From NCBI RefSeq assembly GCF_001279775.1, contig NZ_LGDG01000015.1, positions 1 through 64,000 on the forward strand: a DNA stretch of 64,000 nt, written 5' to 3'. Source of the stretch: Streptomyces sp. MMG1533 (GTDB lineage: Bacteria; Actinomycetota; Actinomycetes; Streptomycetales; Streptomycetaceae). This document shows positions 28,991 to 37,907 of the stretch, piece by piece. Position numbers and translations under genes: made by a program. Position 1 is the stretch's first letter. Each line of letters opens with the position of its first letter. Under the pieces are notes generated by a model, which did no database searches, was not told where the DNA came from, and saw only the letters and a list, made by a program, of their open reading frames with translations.

Positions 28991-29008
28991 CCTCGCAGGC
29001 CGTACGAC

Positions 29009-29045
29009 AGGGGCGGCACTCCCGGCCGACGGGTGTGCCGCCCCT
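29009..29045. terminator. Bidirectional hairpin terminator
   Basis: AGGGGCGGCAC (29009-29019) and GTGCCGCCCCT (29035-29045) form a perfect 11-bp stem between convergent lipoprotein and TetR genes. Beyond it GCCCCTTTGTG is repeated twice. Confidence 0.7.
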
Positions 29046-29086
29046 TTGTGTCGCCCCTTTGTGCTGCCCGGCCGTGCCGCCCGGCC

Positions 29087-29713
29087 TCAGTCCAGCCAGT
29101 GGTCGCGGCCGATGCTGATCAGCCGCAGCCGCCGCGTGGCCACCTGGACGACCCGCTCGCGCTCCTCCTGAGAGGCCTCCAGGGCCTCCAGGAACAGCGA
29201 GGCGGTGATCAGCATCTGGTCGACGTACAGGTTGGCCAGCATCAGGAGGTCGTCCTCGCTCCAGCCGGCGGACTGGGGGTCCTTGGCCAGCTCGGTCCTC
29301 ACCTCCTGGCCGAACCGCGCCAGTTGGTCGCGTATCGCCTCGCGCACCGGCTGGACCCCGCCGTGTCGCTCACGGGCGATGAAGCGGACGTGCGCCGGGT
29401 ACGCGTCCACATGGCCGGCGATCAACTCGACGGCGCGTGCGATGCGTTGGTCGTGGTCGTCCGCCCCGGACACCGTCGTCCGGATCATCGGGTGCAGGCT
29501 GCCCAGCGCCTCCTCGACCAGGGCCACCCCGAGATCCGCGGTGGAACGGAAGTGCCGGTAGAAGGCCGTGGGGGCGACGCCGACGGCACGGGTGACCTCG
29601 CGCAGGCCGAGACTGCTCAGGCTCTGCTCCTCCAGCAGCCCCAACGCGGCGTCGAGGAGCGCCTGTCGGGTCTTCTGCTTCTGTGCCTGCCGGATGCCGA
29701 GGGTGTGACTCAT
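29087..29713 (-). CDS. TetR-family transcriptional regulator
   Basis: The 208-residue protein has an N-terminal HTH at about residues 16-62 ([34 protein letters not shown]) and an all-helical ligand domain. The AFYRHF recognition segment and the C-terminal pattern resemble FabR/DesT-like regulators of membrane lipid genes; that assignment is tentative. Two near-identical palindromic sites lie between it and the divergent small membrane-protein gene, making autoregulation and control of that gene likely. Confidence 0.88.
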   Translation of the reverse strand: MSHTLGIRQAQKQKTRQALLDAALGLLEEQSLSSLGLREVTRAVGVAPTAFYRHFRSTADLGVALVEEALGSLHPMIRTTVSGADDHDQRIARAVELIAGHVDAYPAHVRFIARERHGGVQPVREAIRDQLARFGQEVRTELAKDPQSAGWSEDDLLMLANLYVDQMLITASLFLEALEASQEERERVVQVATRRLRLISIGRDHWLD

Positions 29714-29719
29714 GCCATG

Positions 29720-29794
29720 CAGTTAACAACTGTTCTCTGGAATTGGAAAGTCGTAGGACGCGCTAGACTGGGAAGTCAGTGAACAACTGTAACT
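29720..29794. promoter_or_regulatory. Pair of TetR-type operator candidates
   Basis: CAGTTAACAACTGTT (29720-29734) contains the palindrome CAGTT-AAC-AACTG. CAGTGAACAACTGTA (29777-29791) is a near copy 57 bp away. Both lie in the divergent promoter region of the TetR gene. Confidence 0.65.
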
Positions 29795-29859
29795 ACAACC
29801 GTTCACCGAAACGTAACGAGAGCCATCCAGGGCCATCTCGTCGGAGGGGGATCCCACCC

Positions 29860-30027
29860 ATGCTGTTCCTTGTCGCCGCACTCCTGCTGCTCGGTGTCGT
29901 CCTCGGCACCGTCGCCCACGCTCCGTTCGGCTTCACCGCCGTCGCCGCCGTCGTGATCGCCGTCTGGCTCGGCATCTTCGCGATCCGCGAGCGTCACGGC
30001 CGTCGCCGCGAAACCATCACCCACTGA
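29860..30027 (+). CDS. Small membrane protein (55 aa)
   Basis: [22 protein letters not shown] and [21 protein letters not shown] give two transmembrane helices with a short turn and a basic C-terminus. ATG 29860 has GGAGGGGG upstream. An upstream in-frame GTG lies inside the second operator and is unlikely. It is transcribed from the TetR-controlled promoter, immediately followed by another membrane protein gene. Function is unknown. Confidence 0.75.
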   Translation: MLFLVAALLLLGVVLGTVAHAPFGFTAVAAVVIAVWLGIFAIRERHGRRRETITH

Positions 30028-30071
30028 CCACCGTCCTTACGACTCTCGCGACTCCCAGGAGCTGACCCGTC

Positions 30072-30338
30072 ATGCAACTCACCGCACCGGCCACCCGCCG
30101 CACCGGCATCCGCGACGCCGACGGCATGGCCGTCGCGTCCTTCGTCCTCGGCCTCCTCGGCCTCCTCGTTCTGAACGTCGTCCTCGGCCCGACCGCCATC
30201 GTCCTGGCAGCCGCGTCCCTGTGGCGCGGCACGACCCGCAAGGGCCGCGCCTACCTGGGCCTGGGGCTGGGTGTCGCCGACCTGGTGATCCTGCTGTCGT
30301 TCATGCAGATGGACAACTCGGTGTCCTGGAGCTTCTGA
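30072..30338 (+). CDS. DUF4190-type small membrane protein (88 aa)
   Basis: A short Thr/Arg-rich N-terminus is followed by two hydrophobic helices, with the DUF4190 pattern [15 protein letters not shown] then [14 protein letters not shown] and [25 protein letters not shown] precedes the ATG. It probably shares a transcript with the preceding 55-residue membrane protein under the TetR regulator. Function is unknown. Confidence 0.8.
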   Translation: MQLTAPATRRTGIRDADGMAVASFVLGLLGLLVLNVVLGPTAIVLAAASLWRGTTRKGRAYLGLGLGVADLVILLSFMQMDNSVSWSF

Positions 30339-30415
30339 CCGCAGCGGTGGCCGGCCGGCCACCGCGAGGTGCCCCCGCCGAGGCCGCTGCAGTGCCCCGT
30401 AGAATCGGCGTCACC

Positions 30416-31585
30416 ATGGCATACCTCGACCACGCCGCGACCACCCCGATGCTCCCCGAGGCAGTCGAGGCACTCACCGCGCACCTGGGCATCACCGGCA
30501 ACGCCTCCTCCCTTCACGCATCCGGCCGCCGAGCGAGGCGAACCGTCGAGGAGGCCCGCGAAACGCTCGCCGAATCACTCGGCGCCCGCCCCAGCGAGGT
30601 CGTCTTCACCTCCGGCGGCACCGAGGCCGACAACCTCGCCGTCAAGGGCCTGTACTGGTCCCGCCGCGCCGCCGACCCGGCCCGCACCCGGGTCCTCGCC
30701 AGCCCCGTCGAGCACCACGCCGTCCTGGACGCCGTCCACTGGCTGGGCGAACACGAGGGCGCCACGGTCGAGTACCTCCCGGTCGACACCTACGGCAGGG
30801 TCCACCCCGACGCGCTGCGCGAGGCCATCGCCCGCAACCCCGACGACGTCGCCCTGGCCACGATCATGTGGGCGAACAACGAGATCGGCACGGTCCTGCC
30901 GGTCCGTGAACTCGCCGAAACCGCCGCCGAGTTCGGCGTCCCCCTGCACGCCGACGCCGTCCAGGCCTTCGGTCAGGTCCCCGTCGACTTCGCCGCCTCC
31001 GGCCTCGCCGCGATGACGGTCTCGGGCCACAAGATCGGCGGCCCGTACGGCATCGGCGCCCTGCTCCTTGGCCGTGAGCACACCCCCGTCCCCGTCCTGC
31101 ACGGCGGCGGCCAGGAGCGGCACGTGCGCTCCGGCACCCTCGACGTGCCCGCCGTCGCCTCCTTCGCGGTCGCCGGCCGGCTGGCCGCCGAGCAGCGCGA
31201 GTGGTTCGAGCGGGAGATCGGCACCCTGCGCGACAGCCTGGTCGAAGAGGTCCTCAAGGCCGTCCCCGACGCGATCCTCGGCGGCGACCCGGCACCCGGC
31301 GGCCGCCTCCCGGCCAACGCCCACTTCACCTTCCCGGGCTGCGAGGGCGACTCCCTGCTCCTCCTGCTGGACGCCCAGGGCATCGAGTGCTCCACCGGCT
31401 CCGCCTGCACCGCGGGCGTCGCCCAGCCCAGCCACGTCCTCCTCGCCACCGGCACCGACCCGGACCTGGCCCGCGGCACCCTCCGCTTCTCCCTCGGGCA
31501 CACCTCCACGGAGGCCGACGTGGAGGCGGTGGCGAAGGCGATCGGCCCGGCGGTGGAACGGGCGCGTGCCGCGGGCCTGACGTGA
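30416..31585 (+). CDS. Cysteine desulfurase (NifS/IscS type)
   Basis: The 389-residue PLP enzyme takes sulfur from cysteine as a protein persulfide. The start is YLDHAATTP, the PLP Lys is Lys206 in VSGHKIGGP, and the active-site Cys is Cys331 in [10 protein letters not shown] 30416 begins directly before the conserved fold. In this neighbourhood the likely acceptor is MnmA (34097-35227), which uses the sulfur for tRNA 2-thiouridine. The two genes are separated by a multicopper oxidase and an amidase on the other strand. Confidence 0.94.
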   Translation: MAYLDHAATTPMLPEAVEALTAHLGITGNASSLHASGRRARRTVEEARETLAESLGARPSEVVFTSGGTEADNLAVKGLYWSRRAADPARTRVLASPVEHHAVLDAVHWLGEHEGATVEYLPVDTYGRVHPDALREAIARNPDDVALATIMWANNEIGTVLPVRELAETAAEFGVPLHADAVQAFGQVPVDFAASGLAAMTVSGHKIGGPYGIGALLLGREHTPVPVLHGGGQERHVRSGTLDVPAVASFAVAGRLAAEQREWFEREIGTLRDSLVEEVLKAVPDAILGGDPAPGGRLPANAHFTFPGCEGDSLLLLLDAQGIECSTGSACTAGVAQPSHVLLATGTDPDLARGTLRFSLGHTSTEADVEAVAKAIGPAVERARAAGLT

Positions 31586-31591
31586 TCCGGG

Positions 31592-33091
31592 CTAGCTCTC
31601 CATGACCATGAGGGCGGCCATCATGCCCTCGTCCTCGTGCTGCAGCAGATGGCAGTGGAGCATGTACATGTACGTGTCGTCGGCGAAGTCCGTGAACTTC
31701 ATCGCGATCTTGATGGAGCCGCCGCCGACCACCTCGTAGGTGTCGAACCAGCCGAGGTCGACGCCCGTGGGCTCCTCGCCGTTGATCTCGATCAGCTGGA
31801 ACGGCACGTCGTGCAGGTGGAAGGAGTGTTCCAGCTGCGTGGTGTTGGAGATCGTCCAGACCTCCTCGGCGTCCAGGGTGGTCATGATCGTCGCCATCGC
31901 GGACATGGTCGTACCGACCGAGCCGTTGATGTTCATGTTCAGGCCGGTCTGCCCGAGCGTGATCGTGCGGGCGGCGAAGTCGCTCGTGTCGTACCGGGTG
32001 ATCGTGTTGAGCGTGCTCGGCAGGTCGTCGGGGGTGTCGGAGGCGTCCGGCGTCACGGTCAGGAAGTCGTAGGTGCCGCTGCCGCCGCGCACCCAGCCGG
32101 TGGTGACGACGGCCTGGAGGGTGACCGCGTCGGCGAGGTCGAGGACGAACTCGGCGCGGGCGCCGGCCACCAGCCGGATGGACGTCACCTCGGTGGGGGC
32201 GGTGAGGTAGCCCTGATCGGTGGCGATCTGGGTGAGCGTGCCGCCGTCGCCGCGCTGGACGGTGATGATGTCGGAGGGGGAGGCGTTGAGGAGACGGAAG
32301 CGGGTGCGGGTCTTCGTGGCGGTGAAGCCGAGCGTGGTGGCGTCGACATTGGTGCCGTTGCACAGCAGCGGGTAGCTCAGGCTGCTCGAGAGGTAGCCGG
32401 TCAGGTCGTACTTGATGTCGCCGCTGCTGTCGGAGGCCAGGCACTGCAGGATGATCGGGATGTCGTCGACGCCGTACTCGCTGGGCAGGGCCGCGGAGGC
32501 GTCCGAGTCGTCCTCCACGATGATCAACCCGGCCAGTCCGTGCACGACCTGCTCGGCCGTGGTGCCCAGGGCGTGCGGGTGGTACCAGAGGGTCTTCGCC
32601 TCGTCCATGACGGTGAAGGTGGGCGACCAGGTCTCGCCGTCGGCGAAGGCGTTCTGCGGGCCGCCGTCCATCTCGGGCGGGATGTGGGCGCCGTGGAAGT
32701 GGACGCTGGTGTCGTCGCCCAGGCTGTTGGTGATGTTCAGCAGGACCGTGCTGCCGCTGGTCCACTTCATGGTCGGGCCGAGGAACGACTGGTTGTAGCC
32801 GGCCGTGGTGCTGGTGACGCCGCTGACCACCTCTCCGGTGCCGGTCTGTGCCTGAAGGGTGAAGGTGGTGGTGCCGTCGGAGGTGGTGCCCTCCAGCAGG
32901 TCCGGGACGGTCAGCGTGCCGTCCGCCGCGGCCGCCTTGTTGCTGTTGCCCTCGGTCAGCAGGGAGAAGGTCGCCCCGGCCGCCCCCACGGCGGCCAGGC
33001 CGACGCCGGTCAGCCCGCCGAGGAACTTCCGCCGGTGCAGGCCCTTGCCGCCTCTGCCCGCGCCGGAGGCGGGTTCTGTGGTGTGTGTCAT
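31592..33091 (-). CDS. Tat-exported multicopper oxidase
   Basis: The 499-residue protein has a Tat signal with twin Arg (HRRKFLGGL, about residues 19-27) and three cupredoxin domains. All four copper motifs are present: HFHGAHIPP, WYHPHALG, HSFHLHDVPF and MLHCHLLQHEDEGMM. The last carries the type-1 copper Cys and a Met axial ligand. It resembles the CotA/CueO/FtsP group. It should act outside the membrane on metals or phenolics. The 261 bp between its start and the amidase gene's stop hold only an AT-richer promoter-like stretch near 33195-33215. Confidence 0.95.
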   Translation of the reverse strand: MTHTTEPASGAGRGGKGLHRRKFLGGLTGVGLAAVGAAGATFSLLTEGNSNKAAAADGTLTVPDLLEGTTSDGTTTFTLQAQTGTGEVVSGVTSTTAGYNQSFLGPTMKWTSGSTVLLNITNSLGDDTSVHFHGAHIPPEMDGGPQNAFADGETWSPTFTVMDEAKTLWYHPHALGTTAEQVVHGLAGLIIVEDDSDASAALPSEYGVDDIPIILQCLASDSSGDIKYDLTGYLSSSLSYPLLCNGTNVDATTLGFTATKTRTRFRLLNASPSDIITVQRGDGGTLTQIATDQGYLTAPTEVTSIRLVAGARAEFVLDLADAVTLQAVVTTGWVRGGSGTYDFLTVTPDASDTPDDLPSTLNTITRYDTSDFAARTITLGQTGLNMNINGSVGTTMSAMATIMTTLDAEEVWTISNTTQLEHSFHLHDVPFQLIEINGEEPTGVDLGWFDTYEVVGGGSIKIAMKFTDFADDTYMYMLHCHLLQHEDEGMMAALMVMES

Positions 33092-33352
33092 GGCCGGGGA
33101 GCCTGGGCCTAAGGGCTATGTAAAGACTGGGGCGGAATTAGGAGCCGCGTGGGGACGCTGTGGAGACGCCGTGACCGCATACGCCCGCCAACTTCCTTGA
33201 AAAAAAGCCAAGTTGGTGCGCCGCAGGTCATGTCGGCGACGTGGGACGCATCGGACACACGCCACGCGCAGGCCGCTCACAACGCGCGCATCATGTGATC
33301 TGCGTCACTTCCGTTGCCCGAAGGGAGTTGATGGGCGGTCAGGTGTCAGGTG

Positions 33353-34036
33353 TCAGGCGGAGGTGGTGCGCGCCTGCCGCACCAGCTGCATGTACCGGTC
33401 CCAGTCCCAGTGCTCGCCCGGGTCGGTGTGGTCCGTGCCCGGCACCTCCACATGGCCGATGATGTGCTCGCGGTCCACCGGTATGTCGTAGCGCGCGCAT
33501 ATCCGGGCCGTGAGCCGGGCCGAGGACTTGTACATCTCGGCCGTGAAGTCCTGCGGCCGGTCGACGAAGCCCTCGTGCTCGATGCCGACACTGCGCTCGT
33601 TGTAGTCCCGGTTGCCCGCGTGGTACGCCACGTCCAGCTCGCGGATCATCTGCGCGATGGTGCCGTCCTTGCCCACGATGTAGTGCGCGGCCGCGCCGTG
33701 CCCCGGGTCCTGGAAGACCTTCACCGCACTGTCGAAGCTGCCCTGGGTGACATGGACGACCACCATGTCTATGCCGTAGTCGTCGGGCCGGTCCGCGCGC
33801 CGCCAGTTCGCGTCCGAGGCCGCCAGCCAGCGCGCGCCCGTGTAGTCGACCTCGCCTTCCTTGCGCGGCTTCTCCACGCCCGGCGCGCGCCACCACAGGC
33901 GCGCCAGCTCGTCACGGGCCAGCACGGCCGTGCCCGCCGCGGCCGCGGTACCGCCGATCAGCAGGGCCCGCCGCCCGATGCGCCGGTCCGTGTCCGCACC
34001 GGTGGCCTTGTCCTTGCCTGCTCGTCTCGCCCCCAT
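33353..34036 (-). CDS. N-acetylmuramoyl-L-alanine amidase (Amidase_2), Tat-type signal
   Basis: The 227-residue protein begins with a probable Tat leader (RRIGRRALLIGGTAAAAGTAV). An Amidase_2/PGRP-like domain follows: zinc His in MVVVHVTQGS, a second in AYHAGNRDYN and EHIIGHVEVPGTDHTDPG near the end. It should cut the lactyl-peptide bond of wall peptidoglycan outside the cell. It is monocistronic, divergent from mnmA with 60 bp between starts. Confidence 0.93.
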   Translation of the reverse strand: MGARRAGKDKATGADTDRRIGRRALLIGGTAAAAGTAVLARDELARLWWRAPGVEKPRKEGEVDYTGARWLAASDANWRRADRPDDYGIDMVVVHVTQGSFDSAVKVFQDPGHGAAAHYIVGKDGTIAQMIRELDVAYHAGNRDYNERSVGIEHEGFVDRPQDFTAEMYKSSARLTARICARYDIPVDREHIIGHVEVPGTDHTDPGEHWDWDRYMQLVRQARTTSA

Positions 34037-34096
34037 GTGAGCGTGAACGGATACTCGGGGGCTCCGGTTCCCGAGCCCCCTTACTCTTGAAGGGTT

Positions 34097-35227
34097 ATGA
34101 CTGACACCACGCAGCCCAACCGTCCTCTTCGCGTCCTCGCCGCCATGTCGGGCGGGGTCGACTCCGCCGTCGCCGCCGCCCGCGCGGCCGAGGCGGGACA
34201 CGACGTGACCGGCGTCCACCTCGCCCTCTCGGCGAACCCGCAATCGTTCCGCACGGGCGCGCGTGGCTGTTGCACCATCGAGGACTCGCGCGACGCGCGC
34301 CGCGCCGCCGACGTCATCGGTATCCCGTTCTACGTGTGGGACCTCGCCGACCGCTTCCGCGAGGACGTCGTCGAGGACTTCGTCGCCGAGTACGAGGCCG
34401 GCCGCACCCCGAACCCCTGCCTGCGCTGCAACGAGAAGATCAAGTTCGCCGCCCTGCTCGACAAGGCGCTCGCCCTGGGCTTCGACGCGGTCTGCACGGG
34501 CCACTACGCCCAGGTGATCGTGCGTGACGACGGCACGCGCGAACTGCACCGCGCCTCCGACATGGCCAAGGACCAGTCGTACGTCCTCGGCGTCCTGGAC
34601 GACCGGCAGCTCGCCCACGCGATGTTCCCGCTCGGCGACACGGTGACGACGAAGGACGAGATCCGCACGGAGGCCGAGCGCCGGGGCCTCGCGGTGGCCA
34701 AGAAGCCCGACTCGCACGACATCTGCTTCATCGCCGACGGCGACACCCAGGGCTTCCTCGCCTCCCGTCTCGGCAAGGCGGAGGGCGACATCGTCGACGA
34801 GTCGGGAGCGAAGCTCGGCACCCATGAGGGCGCGTACGGCTTCACCATCGGCCAGCGCAAGGGCCTGCGCATCGGCACCCCGGCCGCCGACGGCAAGCCG
34901 CGCTACGTCCTCGACATCTCCCCGGTGAACAACACGGTGACGGTCGGCCCGGCCGACGCCCTGGACGTGAGCGCGCTCACCGCCGTCAAGCCGCGCTGGT
35001 GCGGCACCGCCCCGACCGGCCCCGGCACCTACACCGCCCAGCTCCGCGCCCACGGCGGTGAGACCGAGGTATCGGCCGAGCTGATCGACGGCTCCCTGGA
35101 AGTCACGTTCGTGGAGCCCGTCCGGGGCGTGGCCCCCGGCCAGGCGATCGTGCTGTACGACGGCACGCGCGTGGTGGGCTCGGCGACGATCGCGTCCACG
35201 GTGCGGGCGACGGCGGGCGTGGCGTAA
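34097..35227 (+). CDS. mnmA: tRNA-specific 2-thiouridylase
   Basis: The 376-residue enzyme makes 2-thiouridine at the wobble position of Lys, Glu and Gln tRNAs. The PP-loop is [10 protein letters not shown] (residues 17-26). Catalytic cysteines are Cys108 in TPNPCLRCN and Cys210 in [10 protein letters not shown], and the C-terminal beta-barrel ends at VGSATIAST. Sulfur probably comes from the cysteine desulfurase encoded upstream at 30416. ATG 34097 lies just after AAGGGTT. Confidence 0.97.
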   Translation: MTDTTQPNRPLRVLAAMSGGVDSAVAAARAAEAGHDVTGVHLALSANPQSFRTGARGCCTIEDSRDARRAADVIGIPFYVWDLADRFREDVVEDFVAEYEAGRTPNPCLRCNEKIKFAALLDKALALGFDAVCTGHYAQVIVRDDGTRELHRASDMAKDQSYVLGVLDDRQLAHAMFPLGDTVTTKDEIRTEAERRGLAVAKKPDSHDICFIADGDTQGFLASRLGKAEGDIVDESGAKLGTHEGAYGFTIGQRKGLRIGTPAADGKPRYVLDISPVNNTVTVGPADALDVSALTAVKPRWCGTAPTGPGTYTAQLRAHGGETEVSAELIDGSLEVTFVEPVRGVAPGQAIVLYDGTRVVGSATIASTVRATAGVA

Positions 35228-35240
35228 CCACCCGGAGGCG

Positions 35241-36020
35241 TCACCCGGCGAAGAACTCCGCCAGCACCGGTGCGAGGACGTTCGGGTCCACCATGTGGGT
35301 CTGTCCCTCCAGCGTCCGGTACGTGCCCTCTGGCGCCGCCTCCGCGACCGCCTGCGCGGCCTCACGCATCCACGCGGGGCTCGCGTCGCCGGCGACGGCC
35401 AGGACGGGGACGGTGATCGAGGCCAGCAGGGCGCGGGGGACCCGGCCGTCGCCCATCACGGCGTCGTCGTGGGCGAGGCTCGGCGCGATGGCCTCCATGC
35501 CGGGCCACATGGGGGACTGGCGGGCGCCCTGGATCATCTCCTCGGCCAGCCCGGTGAGCCGCAGGAACAGCTCGACCGCGTCCCCGCGCCGGCCCTGCTC
35601 GAGCGCCTCGGTCAGACCCCGGGTGTACTCGGCGCGCTCCTGCACACCGCCCTCGTTCACGGCGAACGGGGTCTCGTACACCGCCACCCGACGCACCGGC
35701 AGCCCGCTCGCCGCCGCGTGCAGCACGAGCGCGCCGCCCGAGGAGATGCCGTACAGCGACGCCTCGCCGCCCACCGCCCCGATCAGCGCCGCGAGGTCCT
35801 CGACCTCACGGTCCACCGCGTACGGGGCCGTGTCGCCGCTCGCGCCGCGGCCCCGGCGGTCGTAGGAGACCACTTTGAACCGGTCGGACAGGGGCCCGGC
35901 CAGCGGCGCCACAGTGGCCCCCGTAGACATGGCCCCGCTGACGAGGATGACCGCGGGGCCATCGCCGGTGCTCTCGTACGCGAGGGAGGTGCCGTCGCGC
36001 GAAGTCGTCTTCTTGTCCAT
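35241..36020 (-). CDS. Alpha/beta hydrolase
   Basis: The 259-residue single-domain hydrolase has an oxyanion-hole strand PAVILVSGAMSTG, a nucleophile elbow YGISSGGALVLH and a late GQTHMVDPNVL with the catalytic His. There is no signal peptide. The substrate is unknown; haloperoxidase-like or general esterase activity is typical. It converges with mnmA with 13 bp between stops. Confidence 0.9.
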   Translation of the reverse strand: MDKKTTSRDGTSLAYESTGDGPAVILVSGAMSTGATVAPLAGPLSDRFKVVSYDRRGRGASGDTAPYAVDREVEDLAALIGAVGGEASLYGISSGGALVLHAAASGLPVRRVAVYETPFAVNEGGVQERAEYTRGLTEALEQGRRGDAVELFLRLTGLAEEMIQGARQSPMWPGMEAIAPSLAHDDAVMGDGRVPRALLASITVPVLAVAGDASPAWMREAAQAVAEAAPEGTYRTLEGQTHMVDPNVLAPVLAEFFAG

Positions 36021-36076
36021 GCCTGTGAAGACTGCCGGACGGCACGGGTCTAATCGGTCACGACACTTCTGTCGAG

Positions 36077-36400
36077 CTACTTCACTTCCACTTCGTAGAA
36101 GCAGAGGTGGTCCTTGATGCCGGCCACGTCCGGCTTCGGGTCGGGATAGGACCAGACCAGGTCGGCCGCGTCCGGCAGCGACCAGTACGAGGCGGTGCCC
36201 TTGAACGGGCAGTAGGTGTGCGTCTCGGAGGGCGTCAGAAGGTCGAGCCGTACGTCCTCCGGAGGGATGTAGTACCGCACCGGACAGCCCGTCTCCCGCA
36301 GGAGGAGGGGCCGTTCGGTCTCCGCCAGCACCTGGTCGCCATGGACGACCCGTACGCGCCGTGTGCCCTGCTCGATGGTGATCGTGTGTCCTTCGGCCAT
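36077..36400 (-). CDS. DUF427-domain protein
   Basis: The 107-residue protein shows the DUF427 signature RYYIPPEDVRLDLL and TYCPFKGTASYWSL, then DLVWSYPDP and a KDHLCFYE end. The start at 36400 (MAEGHTIT) gives the usual length. The family is a small beta-rich fold of unknown function. It is divergent from the LOG-family gene with 51 bp between starts. Confidence 0.88.
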   Translation of the reverse strand: MAEGHTITIEQGTRRVRVVHGDQVLAETERPLLLRETGCPVRYYIPPEDVRLDLLTPSETHTYCPFKGTASYWSLPDAADLVWSYPDPKPDVAGIKDHLCFYEVEVK

Positions 36401-36451
36401 AACCGGAACAGCGCTCGCGGGCCGCCGGTTCTTCCCGCGTACGGTGGCTTC

Positions 36452-36991
36452 ATGCGAATCTGCGTCTTCCTCTCGGCGGCCGACCTCGACGAGCGGTACA
36501 CCCGCCCCGCGCGGGAGTTCGCGAAGCTGATCGGCAAGGGCGGGCACACGCTGGTGTGGGGCGGTTCCGACGTCGGGCTGATGAAAGTGGTCGCCGACGG
36601 CGTGCAGGAGGCGGGCGGCCGACTGCTGGGCGTCTCCGTGGACTTCCTCGCGGCCAAGGCGCGTCACGGGGCCGACGAGATGGTCGTGGCGCGTGACCTG
36701 GCCGAGCGGAAGAAGCTCCTCCTGGAGAACGCCGACGCCGTCGTCGTCATGGTGGGCGGCACCGGCACGCTCGACGAGGCGACCGAGATCCTGGAACTGA
36801 AGAAGCACGGCCACACCGACAAGCCGGTGGTGCTCCTCAACACCGAGGGCTTCTACGACGGCCTCAAGGAGCAGTTCCGCCGCATGGAGGACGAGGGTTT
36901 TCTGCCGCGTCCGCTCACCGACCTGGTGTTCTTCGCGGAGGAGCCGGTGGGGGCGCTGGCGTATCTGGAGGAGAGCCAGGGCGTCGAGTGA
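36452..36991 (+). CDS. LOG-family protein (Rossmann-like lysine decarboxylase-fold)
   Basis: The 179-residue protein starts ICVFLSA, contains LVWGGSDVGLMKVVADGV and the nucleotide-binding VGGTGTLDEATE, in which the usual PGG is VGG. LOG proteins release cytokinin-type bases from 5'-monophosphates, but many bacterial members have no known role. ATG 36452 starts directly at the first strand. It is 18 bp upstream of the dehydrogenase gene and likely co-transcribed. Confidence 0.85.
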   Translation: MRICVFLSAADLDERYTRPAREFAKLIGKGGHTLVWGGSDVGLMKVVADGVQEAGGRLLGVSVDFLAAKARHGADEMVVARDLAERKKLLLENADAVVVMVGGTGTLDEATEILELKKHGHTDKPVVLLNTEGFYDGLKEQFRRMEDEGFLPRPLTDLVFFAEEPVGALAYLEESQGVE

Positions 36992-37009
36992 GGTGGGGTT
37001 GATGCGAGC

Positions 37010-37708
37010 ATGGCGGGCATGGCTACTCATGTGATCACCGGAGCCGGATCCGGCATCGGCGCGGCCGTGGCCCGCCGTCTGCACGCGCGCGGGGACGATC
37101 TCGTGCTGCACGCGCGCGACGCGGGCCGCGCGAAGGAGCTGGCGGCGGAGTTCCCCGGCGCGAAGACACTGGTCGGCGACCTGGCGGACCCCGACAAGCT
37201 GAGCTGGGCGTTCTCGCACCAGTCGCTCCCGGACCGAGTCGACTCCCTGCTCCACATCGCCGGAGTCGTCGACCTCGGACCGGTGAGCGAGCTGACCCCC
37301 AAGTCCTGGCGCCACCAGCTCAACGTCAACCTCATCGCCCCCGCCGAGCTCACCCGCCACTTCCTGCCCCAACTCCGCGCCGCCCGCGGTCACGTGGTGT
37401 TCGTGAACTCCGGGGCGGGCCTGAACGCCCACGCCGACTGGTCCGCGTACGCGGCGTCGAAGCACGGCCTGAAGGCCCTGGCGGATTCGTTGCGCCACGA
37501 GGAGCACGCGAACGGCGTCCGCGTCACCTCGGTGTATCCCGGCCGCACGACCAGCCCCATGCAGGCGAAGGTCCACCAGCAGGAGGGCAAGGAGTACGAC
37601 CCGTCGCGGTGGATCGACCCGGAGTCGGTGGCGGCGACGATCCTGCTGTCTCTGGACCTCCCGAGGGACGCGGAGATCAACGACCTGACGGTACGCCCGG
37701 GCCGCTGA
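37010..37708 (+). CDS. Short-chain dehydrogenase/reductase
   Basis: The 232-residue classical SDR has a dinucleotide motif ITGAGSGIGAAVARR (about residues 9-23), LLHIAGVV in place of NNAG, a catalytic Ser in VFVNSGAG and Tyr/Lys in YAASKHG. The start could be ATG 37010 or ATG 37019 (three codons later); neither has a perfect ribosome site. The substrate is unknown. It follows the LOG-family gene and ends before a dispersed repeat. Confidence 0.92.
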   Translation: MAGMATHVITGAGSGIGAAVARRLHARGDDLVLHARDAGRAKELAAEFPGAKTLVGDLADPDKLSWAFSHQSLPDRVDSLLHIAGVVDLGPVSELTPKSWRHQLNVNLIAPAELTRHFLPQLRAARGHVVFVNSGAGLNAHADWSAYAASKHGLKALADSLRHEEHANGVRVTSVYPGRTTSPMQAKVHQQEGKEYDPSRWIDPESVAATILLSLDLPRDAEINDLTVRPGR

Positions 37709-37746
37709 GGGTTGCCGTCCCTGGGGACCCCCGGACCTATGCACTT

Positions 37747-37850
37747 TCAGCCCGTCCGGCGTTTGAGGACGAGGCCCGTTCAGGGCCGAAGGGGGGTCTG
37801 GGGGCGCAGCCCCCAGGGACGGGACGGGAAGGGGCGGCGGGGGCGAGGAA
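37747..37850. repeat. Dispersed Streptomyces-type extragenic repeat
   Basis: The element has the blocks CAGCCCGTCCGGCGTTTGAG, AGGGCCGAAGGGGGGTCTGG and GGGGCGCAGCCCCCAGGGAC. These match, from memory, a highly abundant Streptomyces intergenic repeat found after genes. GGGGGCGCAGCCCCC can fold. It may act as a terminator between the SDR gene and the next one. Confidence 0.75.
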
Positions 37851-37907
37851 CCAGAGGCCCGCACCACAGACACCCCGCACCCCCACGACCTACGTAGGCT
37901 TCCCCAC

